NCBI GenBank assembly: GCA_012519425.1
Contig: JAAYQF010000022.1
Location: 1 to 54,893, forward strand
Origin: Bacteroidales bacterium
Lineage (GTDB): Bacteria > Bacteroidota > Bacteroidia > Bacteroidales > Paludibacteraceae
Direction of reading: 5' to 3'
Length of the DNA: 54,893 nucleotides
A program made the position numbers and the translations under genes. The notes under the pieces were generated by a model that searched no databases, was not told the origin of the DNA, and saw nothing but the letters and a program-made list of their open reading frames with translations. How positions within the stretch are numbered: position 1 is the first letter of the stretch; the number at the start of each line of letters is the position of its first letter. Shown piece after piece: positions 27,120 through 36,219 of this stretch.

Positions 27120-28841
27120 ATGCATAAAATCATGAAACTCTTGATAAAAATATTCTTGATCATAGTCGTCCTTGCCGGTGTTTACTCTTGTGAAGACCCG
27201 CTGAAAGAGATAGTCTATTTTGAGTTGACGGAAGATTTGGCTTTCGGCACACAAGAAGATGCACTTGCTGCCATCAATTCCATTTACGAACCGCTTATTG
27301 CAGTCACCAACCGGGATATTTTCTACTTAAATGATATTGCTTCGGATGGTGGGTACCGTGCCAACGAAAACGCTGAAATACTCAATTTCAACAAGTTAAA
27401 CGAAAGTCAAGATGTGGTGTGGTCGTGGGAAGGCTATTACACCATCATATCCCGGGCTAACATAGCTATTCCGAATATTGAAAAGATAGAAGTTGAAAAG
27501 TTTTATGCGAAAGATGTTACCATTACCGACCAAGTAATCGAAGAAGCAAAAGCACTGAAAGCGCGCTATTTGGCGGAAGCACATTTTTTAAGGGCATGGG
27601 CTTATTACCAATTGACCGATATTTTTTACAAAGTACCTTTGAATTTAACTTTTGAAAAAGAAGCCAGGAATATTCCGCTCTCGTCCATAGAAGATATAGA
27701 GGCACAAATCATTTCAGACCTGTTGGAGGCTGAAAAATCGCTGCCCGAAACGTATCCTACGAACAATGATGCCGGAAGAGCCACTATTGGGGCGGCGCAA
27801 GGGATGCTGTGCCGTGTGTATATGCGTGCAGCGGGCAGGATGAGGCTCAGTGGCAACGGCGATGCAAACACCAATTGGCAAAAAGCATTAACCTATGCCA
27901 ATAAAGTGTTGGCATTGGAGAGCAAAGGGGTTTATGTGTTGCAAAAACGGGTTTGGGATATCTTTAATCCCGATTTAGAAGCTACCAAATACAATAAAGA
28001 GCTGATTTTCGCTGTCCGTTCAAATCCGAATTCAAACTTTGGTACGTCTGATATTGGTATGAACTTCACTCCGTGGAATTATGACATGGGATGGAATTTA
28101 ATCAATATCCCACTGAGTGCAGCCTGGCAAATGGACATGCAAAATGACGAAAGATTTACAAAACTTGTGGTTTCAGCTTTCAAAGATGTATATGAGCCAA
28201 CTCGGATTAATTATGTTATGCCGCCATCCATTGAGAAGGTGGGTACGCTTTACAAAGAAACTCCAAATCCCGCTAATCCGGCAAAACCTTTTATAACCAA
28301 AGAGCTGGATGCGGTTTACACCAAAAAATACAAATACCAACGCACCGGAACCTATAACTACCATACCGGAAACAATATGCCTGTTTTGCGTTTGGCAGAT
28401 ATTATTTTGTGTAAAGCAGAGATATTAAACGAGTTAAATTCACCTACGCAAGAGTCGATCGATTTGATCAACCGCATTCGTCAAAGGGCTTTCCAATCCT
28501 CCACTTTCAATTTGAATTTAGCTGATTATCCATCGAAAGAAAAATTGCGTGAAGCCATTTGTGATGAGCGCTTCTTGGAATTTAACAGCGAAGGAATGCG
28601 CCGCCCCGATTTAATCAGAATGGGATTGTGGAAAGACAGAATGGACAAATACATTACAACCAAAAAACTTCAAACCGAGTGGGAAGAAAGAAACTTAGGA
28701 GCACCTGACCTGAGTGATAAATGGAAGGTATATCCCCGGGACCTGACCGAAAACGATAAACGGCGTTATTTCCCCATTCCAAAGAAGGAAACGGATATAA
28801 ATCCGGAATTATTGAAACACCTTGATGACTTTAAAAATTGA
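27120..28841 (+). CDS. SusD/RagB-like surface glycan-binding lipoprotein
   Basis: A 573-residue lid protein that captures glycan for the SusC barrel at the cell surface. Lipoprotein signal with lipobox LAGVYSC (Cys24). The N-terminal TPR-like part contains YTIISRANIAIPNIEK and the RaiA-like helix AEAHFLRAWAYYQLTDIF. The C-terminus has the SusD family marks MPVLRLADIILCKAEILNEL, INRIRQRAF and DERFLEFNSEGMRRPDLIRMG. The ATG immediately follows the susC stop; a second ATG four codons in is also possible. The next gene begins 5 bases after its stop. Confidence 0.95.
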   Translation: MHKIMKLLIKIFLIIVVLAGVYSCEDPLKEIVYFELTEDLAFGTQEDALAAINSIYEPLIAVTNRDIFYLNDIASDGGYRANENAEILNFNKLNESQDVVWSWEGYYTIISRANIAIPNIEKIEVEKFYAKDVTITDQVIEEAKALKARYLAEAHFLRAWAYYQLTDIFYKVPLNLTFEKEARNIPLSSIEDIEAQIISDLLEAEKSLPETYPTNNDAGRATIGAAQGMLCRVYMRAAGRMRLSGNGDANTNWQKALTYANKVLALESKGVYVLQKRVWDIFNPDLEATKYNKELIFAVRSNPNSNFGTSDIGMNFTPWNYDMGWNLINIPLSAAWQMDMQNDERFTKLVVSAFKDVYEPTRINYVMPPSIEKVGTLYKETPNPANPAKPFITKELDAVYTKKYKYQRTGTYNYHTGNNMPVLRLADIILCKAEILNELNSPTQESIDLINRIRQRAFQSSTFNLNLADYPSKEKLREAICDERFLEFNSEGMRRPDLIRMGLWKDRMDKYITTKKLQTEWEERNLGAPDLSDKWKVYPRDLTENDKRRYFPIPKKETDINPELLKHLDDFKN

Positions 28842-28846
28842 TACCC

Positions 28847-30277
28847 ATGAAGTTAGACAGAATTATTTATTTAGTTTTATTCGCAGTGCTCCTTTTTTCT
28901 TGCCAACCGGAAGATGAGTTTGTAGCTCCTCATACATTAGTTGAAAAAATTCAGGCATCTGTTGATAAAAATAATGTGCTGCACATTCAGATAGACTTTA
29001 AATTTCGTAAACCGGCAACAGCTGAGGTCTCTTATTGGAAATTATCCGATCCCGTCAACAAAAAGAGTGTCAGCAATGCGTATGCATCTGAAGCAAATGC
29101 CCAAACTCTCCATATTTTGTTTTTGGAAGAATCAACCAAGTATGAATTTGAAGTGAAAGTAAGGTCGGGGAAAGCATGGACTACCACCCAAAAATATCAA
29201 TTTACCACATCTTCGCTGCCGACCAATGTACCACGCTACACCATAGACGAGAACCGGTTAAAAGCTCCCTTGGGTGGGTATATTCTAACGCAGCAACGGG
29301 AGAAACCGGGGACAATCACCATGATCAACGAAGAAGGTAAAGTGGTGTGGTATTATTTTTCCAATGCTTTTATGACCAGCTCCAACTATAACCCTAAATA
29401 TCAAACTATTACTTGTACAACAGGAAACTCATTAGGTCGGGAAGGCAGGTCAGTATTTGTAATCGATTTGTTGGGAAACCTTGTGTTCAATAAGTTGGGG
29501 ACAGAGCTTGCACGGGAATTGGTTCATCATGATGCCAAAATGCTTGATGACGGAACGATAGCCGTAATCAGTCAAGTACCTGAGCAGTTCGACCTTTCAT
29601 CTGTTGGCGGATCGAGCGATCAAACTGTTGTGGGCGAAGGCATCAATATCTATGACCTGCAAGGCAAAAGTTTGTGGGATTGGAGCTGCTTCGACGAGCG
29701 AAACCCCATTGATGATCCCGCAATCGTTGAAGGGATTGAGTCTACCGGAGCGTCCCGAGTGAATGATTGGTTGCATGCCAATTCTGTTTCGGAAGATCAA
29801 GACGGCAATTTGCTGATCTCATTTCTGAATGATTCCGAAATTTGGAAGATCAATCGTGAAACCCGAAAGATCATGTGGCGATTGGGAGAAAAGGGCGACC
29901 TGGAAATTAACGGATTAAACACACCCATGTCAGGTGTTCATTCCGTGTATATCGACAAGGCAGGTAAACTTTCTTTCTTGGATAACGGAATGGCTAACAA
30001 AGAATCCAGGTTCATGAAGTTTGATATTGATGAAACAGCCAAAAAGGCTAATGTGCTGATGCAAACCGCATTTCCGAAAGAGCATGCTTCAAGATTTATG
30101 GCAAATGCCGAAGAGATTGACGACCGCTATTTACTATTCGGGTCATCCACAACTAAAAAAATTTTAGTAACAGATAGGGAGGGACAATTAGTTTGGCTAT
30201 GTACTGCTCCGCATACACTATACAGAGCTAACTTCGTAAAACACGCTGATATAGAGCAATACAATAATCAAAAATAA
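28847..30277 (+). CDS. Aryl-sulfotransferase-like (ASST family) lipoprotein
   Basis: 476 residues from the ATG at 28847. A lipoprotein signal (lipobox LLFSC, Cys19) is followed by a fibronectin-III-like domain (about 30-125, TAEVSYWKL, STKYEFEVKVRSG). Then comes a beta-propeller with repeats recalling arylsulfate sulfotransferases: LIDLLGNLV-type blades, LVHHDAKMLDDGT, DWLHANSV, ISFLNDSEIWKINRETRKIMWRLG, SGVHSVYIDKAG. ASST enzymes move sulfate from an aryl sulfate to another phenol without PAPS, using an active-site histidine; several conserved His are present but I cannot assign the catalytic one. In this operon it may handle sulfated glycan or be an unusual glycan-binding propeller. Family call moderate, function uncertain. 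Confidence 0.7.
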   Translation: MKLDRIIYLVLFAVLLFSCQPEDEFVAPHTLVEKIQASVDKNNVLHIQIDFKFRKPATAEVSYWKLSDPVNKKSVSNAYASEANAQTLHILFLEESTKYEFEVKVRSGKAWTTTQKYQFTTSSLPTNVPRYTIDENRLKAPLGGYILTQQREKPGTITMINEEGKVVWYYFSNAFMTSSNYNPKYQTITCTTGNSLGREGRSVFVIDLLGNLVFNKLGTELARELVHHDAKMLDDGTIAVISQVPEQFDLSSVGGSSDQTVVGEGINIYDLQGKSLWDWSCFDERNPIDDPAIVEGIESTGASRVNDWLHANSVSEDQDGNLLISFLNDSEIWKINRETRKIMWRLGEKGDLEINGLNTPMSGVHSVYIDKAGKLSFLDNGMANKESRFMKFDIDETAKKANVLMQTAFPKEHASRFMANAEEIDDRYLLFGSSTTKKILVTDREGQLVWLCTAPHTLYRANFVKHADIEQYNNQK

Positions 30278-30357
30278 GTATTCACAACTCATTCAGTACA
30301 CCTATACCTACACTAAGGATCAACATAGAATCAATGACACACTTTCAAATTACAATT

Positions 30358-32310
30358 ATGAACATCCTATTTTTATTATTAGCACTTTTATTTTCTGTCT
30401 CTACATTCGCTCAGCAAGCAAAACCCTTTGTAATTCCTGAGCTTAAAGAGTGGAAAAGTAGCGATGGTACATTCTTATTTTCTTCAAAAACAAGCCTTGT
30501 TGCCGATGATGCGACCAAACAGGTTGCCGGGCAGTTTGCCGCAGACTACAAAGCGATGTTTGGAGAAGCACTTACTCTGAATAAAGCAAATGCAGACAAC
30601 ATCGCGCATGTTATATTTGTACTCGACCCCAATGCTTTGATAGCAAAAGGAAGGGAAGCATACCAAATTGAAATTGGAAATTCAGTGCAAGTTACCGCTA
30701 ACTCTACCACCGGGCTTTATTGGGCTACACGCACTTTGCTGCAAATGTTGGAGCAATCTTTCGTGCTGCCGCAGGGAGTGATCATTGATTATCCCGACTA
30801 TCCAAAACGGGGATTTATGCTCGATGTGGGGCGTAAGTTTTTCCCTATGGAGTATCTGCAAGCGGTTGTAAAGTTGATGTCGTACTACAAGATGAATACT
30901 TTCCAGATTCACCTGAATGACAACGGATTTATTCAACATTTCGGCAACGATTGGAACAAAACCTACTCTGCATTCCGATTAGAGAGTGAGACATATCCCG
31001 GTTTGGCTGCCAGAGACGGACATTACGGTAAAGCAGAATTTCGCCGCTTGCAGCTCGATGCCCTAAAGCAGGGCGTCACCATTATTCCGGAAATTGATGT
31101 GCCGGCTCACACCCTCGCTTTTAGCCACTATTTGCCTGAAATAGGCAGTAAAGAGTACGGAATGGACCATTTGGATTTGTTTAATCCTAAGACTTACGAG
31201 TTTTTGGACGGACTTTTCAAAGAATATCTGGAAGGTGAAAATCCGGTTTTTGTCAATGAGTACGTACATATCGGTACCGACGAGTATAGCAACAAAGACC
31301 AGGCAGTAGTGGAAAAATTCCGCTATTTTACCGATTATTATATCAAAGAAGTAGAAAAATACGGCAAAAAAGCGGCACTGTGGGGCGCGCTTACCCATGC
31401 CAAAGGAGAAACACCCGTGAAAGTGGAAGATGTGTTGATGAACTGCTGGTACAACGGTTATGCAGAACCACGCGACATGATTGCGTTGGGGTATGACGTG
31501 ATAAGCATTCCTGACGAACTGATCTATATTGTGCCCGCCGCAGGTTATTATTTGGACTATCTGGACATCAAACACTTGTATGAAAACTGGACACCTGCCG
31601 TAATTGGTAAAGAGGTTTTTGAAGAAAAACACCCACAGATCAAAGGGGGTATGTTTGCCGTATGGAACGACCAGGTGGGCAACGGTATCAGTACACAGGA
31701 TGTTTATCACAGGCTTTATCCGGCTATGCAAACACTTGCCGTGAAAATGTGGACAGGCAAAAATGTAAAAACCCCATTTGATGCGTTCAACGAAAATCGA
31801 AAACTACTTAGCGAAGCGCCGGGTCTAAACATGCTGGCAATTCCTGCAAAATCGAAAAAAGGAGTTGTTTTTGAGGTAAAAAATCCACGTAAAGGAGAGC
31901 TGCTGAAACAAAAGCTGGAAGATATCGGTTGGGATTACCGGGTAAGTTTTGATATTATTGCGGGTCAAAATCCACACGGAACAATACTGTTCAGTTCCGG
32001 TTTTTCTACTTTCTATCTCACAGAACCCAAAGACGGCAAGCTCGGTTTTAGCCGTAATGGTTATGATTATCAGTTTGACTACGTAATTCCCACAGGTCAA
32101 AAAGTCACCATCTCCATTGAAGGCACCAATATGGAAACAAGACTGTTAGTCAACGGCGAATTGAAAGAGACGCTCAAAGTCATTCCATTTGCCGCCGATG
32201 CAGAGGTAAAAAAAGACAAACGAAGCTGGGTGCAGACTTTGGTGTTCCCGTTGAAAAAAATAGGGGAATTTAACGGGAAAATTAAGAACTTAAAAGTGGA
32301 GTTTATTTAG
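30358..32310 (+). CDS. Beta-N-acetylhexosaminidase, GH20
   Basis: 650 residues from the ATG at 30358, chosen because a signal peptide (NILFLLLALLFSVSTFAQQ) begins there rather than at the ATG 24 bases earlier. GH20 enzymes remove terminal beta-GlcNAc/GalNAc using the substrate acetamido group. The accessory N-domain (about 20-130) precedes the TIM barrel that opens with YPDYPKRGFMLDVGRKFFP. FQIHLNDNGF, IIPEIDVPAH and the catalytic Asp308-Glu309 pair in HIGTDE are present. The C-terminal ~140 residues form an extra beta-sandwich. Last gene of the operon; its stop overlaps the stop of the convergent Stealth gene. Confidence 0.9.
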   Translation: MNILFLLLALLFSVSTFAQQAKPFVIPELKEWKSSDGTFLFSSKTSLVADDATKQVAGQFAADYKAMFGEALTLNKANADNIAHVIFVLDPNALIAKGREAYQIEIGNSVQVTANSTTGLYWATRTLLQMLEQSFVLPQGVIIDYPDYPKRGFMLDVGRKFFPMEYLQAVVKLMSYYKMNTFQIHLNDNGFIQHFGNDWNKTYSAFRLESETYPGLAARDGHYGKAEFRRLQLDALKQGVTIIPEIDVPAHTLAFSHYLPEIGSKEYGMDHLDLFNPKTYEFLDGLFKEYLEGENPVFVNEYVHIGTDEYSNKDQAVVEKFRYFTDYYIKEVEKYGKKAALWGALTHAKGETPVKVEDVLMNCWYNGYAEPRDMIALGYDVISIPDELIYIVPAAGYYLDYLDIKHLYENWTPAVIGKEVFEEKHPQIKGGMFAVWNDQVGNGISTQDVYHRLYPAMQTLAVKMWTGKNVKTPFDAFNENRKLLSEAPGLNMLAIPAKSKKGVVFEVKNPRKGELLKQKLEDIGWDYRVSFDIIAGQNPHGTILFSSGFSTFYLTEPKDGKLGFSRNGYDYQFDYVIPTGQKVTISIEGTNMETRLLVNGELKETLKVIPFAADAEVKKDKRSWVQTLVFPLKKIGEFNGKIKNLKVEFI

Positions 32311-33257
32311 TCTATTTCAAATTGTGATTTGTCCGAAAACAGGCTTTCCAAAAAAGGGCGAACCAATGCCCTGTCTTCATCATTTGCACGTTCCGAATCG
32401 TTCAGGCAAAACAAATCCGACTGATAACGATTTAAGTATTCTTGAAAATTACCCTTGTGCAAACGAATACGGGAGGATGTTTTTCTTGTTGCAAATTTCA
32501 AATGAGCACGCCCGACAGCTAAAGCATAATAGCTAAAAATAATACGCTGAATATCTTTGTGGGTTCTGAATTGATGAGTAATAATTGCTTGAAATTCTTC
32601 TTTAAAAACTTCTTCTACTACCTTTGCAAAATCACTTTTTCTGTATGCATCTATGTTGTGATGCGAAGCTCCGGGATAGTACTTGCCAAATTTTTTCCTG
32701 ATCAGCGCGATGGAGTTATCTATGCTTTTTCGATATGAATTAGCTCTGATATTCATCAAATTTTTAAGCTTACTCTCTATACGCTGGAAGGGCAAATACT
32801 GCAATCTGACAATTGGAAATCCATCTGTACCGAAAAAAAATGAAGGTAACAGATTCGCATTTACAAACATATCATCATTGGCATATAAAAAATATTCGCT
32901 CAAGCCCGGAATGCGATACATGAAATATTCAATCACACGTGAATTAAAACAAGGCAAAGCTTCCGGAGGTAAAATTTCCCGATGATCTACAATAGTAATC
33001 TTAGGATGATGAATATCTAACCATGAAGGTGTTTGATTGTCGGTAACAATAAAAATTTTGTGTATCCAAGGTATATGTTTTTCAACCGAACGCAACGAAT
33101 ACTTTAGTTCATCATTATTTGCATAGCGACCGGTGGTGTTAATGGTGGCTCCGTCATTTCTATTCGCCAATGCGGCTTGCTGCCTGGCTTGCCAAAGCGG
33201 ATCACTATCGTCCACCCAAAGATACACCAGGTCAATTCGATCAATATATTGCGACAT
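32307..33257 (-). CDS. Stealth-family sugar-1-phosphate transferase
   Basis: A 316-residue cytoplasmic enzyme of the Stealth/capsular phosphotransferase family, which links sugars through phosphodiester bonds in capsule or cell-wall polymers. The four conserved regions can be followed: CR1 IDLVYLWVDDSDPLW near 7-21; CR2 with NNDELKYSLRSVEKHIPWI and IFIVTDNQTPSWL; CR3 with SHHNIDAY and THQFRTHKDIQ; CR4 with LFCLNDSE. It stands alone, convergent with the glycan operon, and is not near other capsule genes in this window. A hairpin with a T tract lies in its leader, 14 bases before the ATG. Confidence 0.88.
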   Translation of the reverse strand: MSQYIDRIDLVYLWVDDSDPLWQARQQAALANRNDGATINTTGRYANNDELKYSLRSVEKHIPWIHKIFIVTDNQTPSWLDIHHPKITIVDHREILPPEALPCFNSRVIEYFMYRIPGLSEYFLYANDDMFVNANLLPSFFFGTDGFPIVRLQYLPFQRIESKLKNLMNIRANSYRKSIDNSIALIRKKFGKYYPGASHHNIDAYRKSDFAKVVEEVFKEEFQAIITHQFRTHKDIQRIIFSYYALAVGRAHLKFATRKTSSRIRLHKGNFQEYLNRYQSDLFCLNDSERANDEDRALVRPFLESLFSDKSQFEID

Positions 33258-33271
33258 CTGAAAATTATAAT

Positions 33272-33311
33272 AAAAAAACTCCCCGATACAATGTATTTCA
33301 GCTATCGGAGA
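33272..33311 (-). terminator. Terminator-like hairpin in the leader of the Stealth gene
   Basis: On the minus strand CTCCGATA pairs with TATCGGGGAG (8 pairs, a 2-base bulge) and is followed directly by seven T. It lies between the predicted promoter (-7 at 33338-33331) and the ATG at 33257, so it could act as an attenuator. Confidence 0.45.
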
Positions 33312-33330
33312 ACCTTATTAAATGCTGACT

Positions 33331-33338
33331 CAAAGATA
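33331..33338 (-). promoter_or_regulatory. -7 element of the Stealth gene promoter
   Basis: TATCTTTG on the minus strand, 74 bases upstream of the ATG. No TTG at -33. Confidence 0.4.
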
Positions 33339-33689
33339 TGTAATTTTCTTGTTTTTTTGACATTGTGCATAACTTATTTTTTATCAATTGCTTAAAAACC
33401 CCTGTATCACTTTCTCGACAACCCTAACTATCAGATACTTAGATTTTGTCTTAATTTAAGTGCAAATGGTACATCTTTTACCTTTTACCATCTCCATTTT
33501 TACCTTTTACTTTTTGCTCTAAAGTAGAAAACCAAAATTTAAAAATTAAAAACTACCTTTGTCCTTTTATACTTTTGATATTTTTATCAAAGCACATGAC
33601 AAAAAATACTCTATAAACCACAATTAACTAATTTGCAAGACTTTATGCGCTGAGTGGTAACTGACCTCGTCCGGTAAGCCGAAAAATAA

Positions 33690-33841
33690 GTAAGAACAGC
33701 GTTAAAAATCGTCCTTGTCTGAGCAACGAAGTTGCGAGTTTGGACGATTTAGCTGTTCGAGCGTAAATTTTTCGAGCGAAGCGGGCGCAGTCTTGATCTT
33801 TTTTTGCTTCGTTTTTTTGTATCAAGACAAAAAAATGAAGT
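33690..33841. repeat. Interspersed element R2, copy 2
   Basis: Most of the 677-base gap between the Stealth and S46 genes is non-coding. This part repeats the motif order of 4305-4440: GTTTGGAC(G)ATTTAG, GAGCGAAGCGGGCGCA, the AT-rich hairpin GTCTTGAT/ATCAAGAC (33790-33828) and AAAATGAAG. An outer pair AAATCGTCC / GGACGATTT (about 33706-33750) makes a second stem not kept in copy 1. The gap left of it is AT-rich, with a TACCTTTG at 33554-33561 that could begin a long leader for the S46 gene. Confidence 0.6.
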
Positions 33842-33934
33842 GGGATTTGTGCCAACGCCCCAAGTTCGGTAAAGTTGCATAGTGATTTTTTAATTTTTGA
33901 CATGTGATAGATACATTTTTATTAAAAAACATAT

Positions 33935-36070
33935 ATGACACATATAAAAAGATTACTGTTTTTGCCTCTTTTTCTTATAATAGTTTCACCCATTAAAGGT
34001 GATGAAGGCATGTGGATGCTTCCATTAATTGAGCAACTCAATATTCAGAAAATGCACAATATGGGATGCAGCCTAACGGCTGAAGACATATACAGCGACA
34101 CCAACATCAGCATGAAAGATGCAGTGGTAGTTTTTGGCGGAGGTTGCACAGGGGTGGTGGTATCCGACCGGGGATTGGTTCTTACAAACCACCATTGCGG
34201 ATATGGCGACATTCAAAAGTTGAGCACAGTTGAACATAACTATCTTAAAAATGGCTTCACTGCCCAAACATTAGCGGATGAGCTTCCGGTACCCGGACTT
34301 ACCGTTAAGTTTTTGGTCAGCATTACGGATGTCACCGAACGTGTATCAGAGGCTCTTCCCGATAGCCTGGACTTCAATATCAGAGCGGCAAAACAAGATT
34401 CGGTGATCCAAGTTATCAGGAATGAATACAATAAAGACAACGACTATATTGTGCAAGTTAATTCTTTTTACAGCGACAATGAGTTTTATGTATTTGTCCT
34501 GGATGAATTCAAAGATATTCGTTTAGCCTATACGCCACCCTCCTCCATCGGAAAATATGGGGGAGACACCGACAACTGGATGTGGCCCCGACATACGGGC
34601 GATTTTGCTGTATTTCGTATTTATGCCGATTCTTTGGGTAGACCTGCTACGTATCACACAGACAATATTCCCTACACGCCTAAAAAAGTAATTCCCATCG
34701 CCACTCAGGGTTATCAGGAAAATGACTTCGTTATGATATTGGGAAATCCGGGCAGCACTTCACGTTACCTGACCTCGTACGGCATTAACAACCGCATTCA
34801 TGCTACAAATCAATCCCGCATTGATGTACGTGGAGCAAAACAAGCTGTGTGGGAATCATTCATGCAAGCTGATGAAGCCGTCCATATAGCTTATGCAGGG
34901 AAATATGCCGGCAGTTCCAATTACTGGAAAAACAGCATAGGCATGAATCAATCCGTTGAAAAACTAAAGATCTTAGATAGAAAAAGGATGGTGGAGAGAG
35001 CTTTTGAAAAACAAATCAAAACCATGCCTCTTTACGCTGAAAAATACGGAAACGTGCTTCCTGCGTTGAAGCGAAATTATGAGCAGATTTTCCCTTTGCT
35101 GCACGCTTCTTCTTATCTGAGAGAAGCCCTGGTGTTTGGGGTTGAAATGCCGCATATCGCTTCTAAACTTCGAAACCTGGTAAACAGCAATCTGCCTCTT
35201 GACTCCATCAGGAAGCAATCCAAGGAAGTCTATAAAAATTATGTTCCTGAAGTAGATGAAGCGACTTTTGCAGTCATGCTGAAAACTTACCGGCAATACG
35301 TCGATGAACGCTTTCTACCCTCTATATATCGTCAAATTGACAAAAAATTCAAAGGTGATTATAATCGGTATGCACGGCATGTGTACAGTCGCTCAAATTT
35401 TACAAATCATGGTAAATTTTGTAAAAGACTGAAAACCAAGAGAATTAACCTGAACAATGACCCTGCTTTACAGTTCTATACAGCGGTTGAAAATACCCTA
35501 AATGAGTTGAACAACCTTTCTTATTATGAAAGTTTAGATTCCATCCAACATTTGAATCGCATGTTTGAGGCAGGCTTGAAAGCAATGAATTTAACAGACC
35601 CACATAAGCGGTATCCCGACGCCAATTTTACCATGCGTATGACTTACGGAATTATCGGTGGTTATCAACCGGCAGACACAGTGACATACGACTATTTTAC
35701 CACTGTCGAAGGAGTACTGGAAAAAGAGATCCCAAACGACAGGGAATTTCATGTTCCACAAGAGTTGAAAGCAGCTATTCAACAACAAAATTTTGGGCCT
35801 TATGCAGATAAAACATCCGGCAAACTTTTCGTGAATTTTCTGTGCAATACAGACATAACGGGCGGTAATTCCGGAAGTCCGGTTTTCAATGCCCGTGGAG
35901 AATTGTTAGGCTTGGCATTCGATGGCAATTGGGAAGCTATGAGTGGCGATATCATCTTCGAGCCGGAACTGCAACGCACCATCTCCGTTGATGTACGCTA
36001 CATGCTTTTTATCATGGAGAAAATTGGCGGGGCGGAAAGGCTGGTAAAAGAACTAATAACGAAGCGTTGA
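33935..36070 (+). CDS. S46 dipeptidyl-peptidase, DPP7 type
   Basis: A periplasmic serine exopeptidase of family S46, 711 residues, that removes dipeptides from oligopeptide N-termini, serving peptide-fermenting Bacteroidota. Signal peptide 1-22. The chymotrypsin-like part has the catalytic histidine in LTNHHCGYG (86/87) and Ser646 in GGNSGSP. The residue 18 after the serine, which is Arg in the acidic-specific DPP11, is Gly664 here (FDGNW). That points to DPP7-type preference for hydrophobic P1 residues. The inserted helical domain (about 290-560) is normal for S46. Single gene. No sorting domain, so it stays in the periplasm. Confidence 0.93.
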   Translation: MTHIKRLLFLPLFLIIVSPIKGDEGMWMLPLIEQLNIQKMHNMGCSLTAEDIYSDTNISMKDAVVVFGGGCTGVVVSDRGLVLTNHHCGYGDIQKLSTVEHNYLKNGFTAQTLADELPVPGLTVKFLVSITDVTERVSEALPDSLDFNIRAAKQDSVIQVIRNEYNKDNDYIVQVNSFYSDNEFYVFVLDEFKDIRLAYTPPSSIGKYGGDTDNWMWPRHTGDFAVFRIYADSLGRPATYHTDNIPYTPKKVIPIATQGYQENDFVMILGNPGSTSRYLTSYGINNRIHATNQSRIDVRGAKQAVWESFMQADEAVHIAYAGKYAGSSNYWKNSIGMNQSVEKLKILDRKRMVERAFEKQIKTMPLYAEKYGNVLPALKRNYEQIFPLLHASSYLREALVFGVEMPHIASKLRNLVNSNLPLDSIRKQSKEVYKNYVPEVDEATFAVMLKTYRQYVDERFLPSIYRQIDKKFKGDYNRYARHVYSRSNFTNHGKFCKRLKTKRINLNNDPALQFYTAVENTLNELNNLSYYESLDSIQHLNRMFEAGLKAMNLTDPHKRYPDANFTMRMTYGIIGGYQPADTVTYDYFTTVEGVLEKEIPNDREFHVPQELKAAIQQQNFGPYADKTSGKLFVNFLCNTDITGGNSGSPVFNARGELLGLAFDGNWEAMSGDIIFEPELQRTISVDVRYMLFIMEKIGGAERLVKELITKR

Positions 36071-36219
36071 AGTTAAGTGGATAGTAGTTAGTAGTTGGTA
36101 GTTAAGAAGTTAGGAAGTTGGTTGGTCGTGTGTCTTTGTTCTTAGTTAATTTGTCTTTGCTCTTTGTTCTCAGTCAAACAATTAAACAGTTCAACACACT
36201 ACACATTAAACATTAAACA
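36071..36219. other. Gap with degenerate short repeats
   Basis: A convergent gap of 149 bases. It contains decaying units of GTAGTTAGTAGTTGG / GAAGTTAGGAAGTTGG, then TCTTTGTTCTTAGTT / TCTTTGCTCTTTGTTCTCAGT, then ACATTAAACATTAAACAT. No gene and no clean terminator seen. Confidence 0.5.

Noticed and set aside
33643-33903. 86-codon minus-strand frame in the gap before the S46 gene
   Set aside because: It runs through the hairpins of element R2, its translation is low in recognisable structure, and the same kind of frame appears in R2 copy 1; it is a by-product of the repeat.
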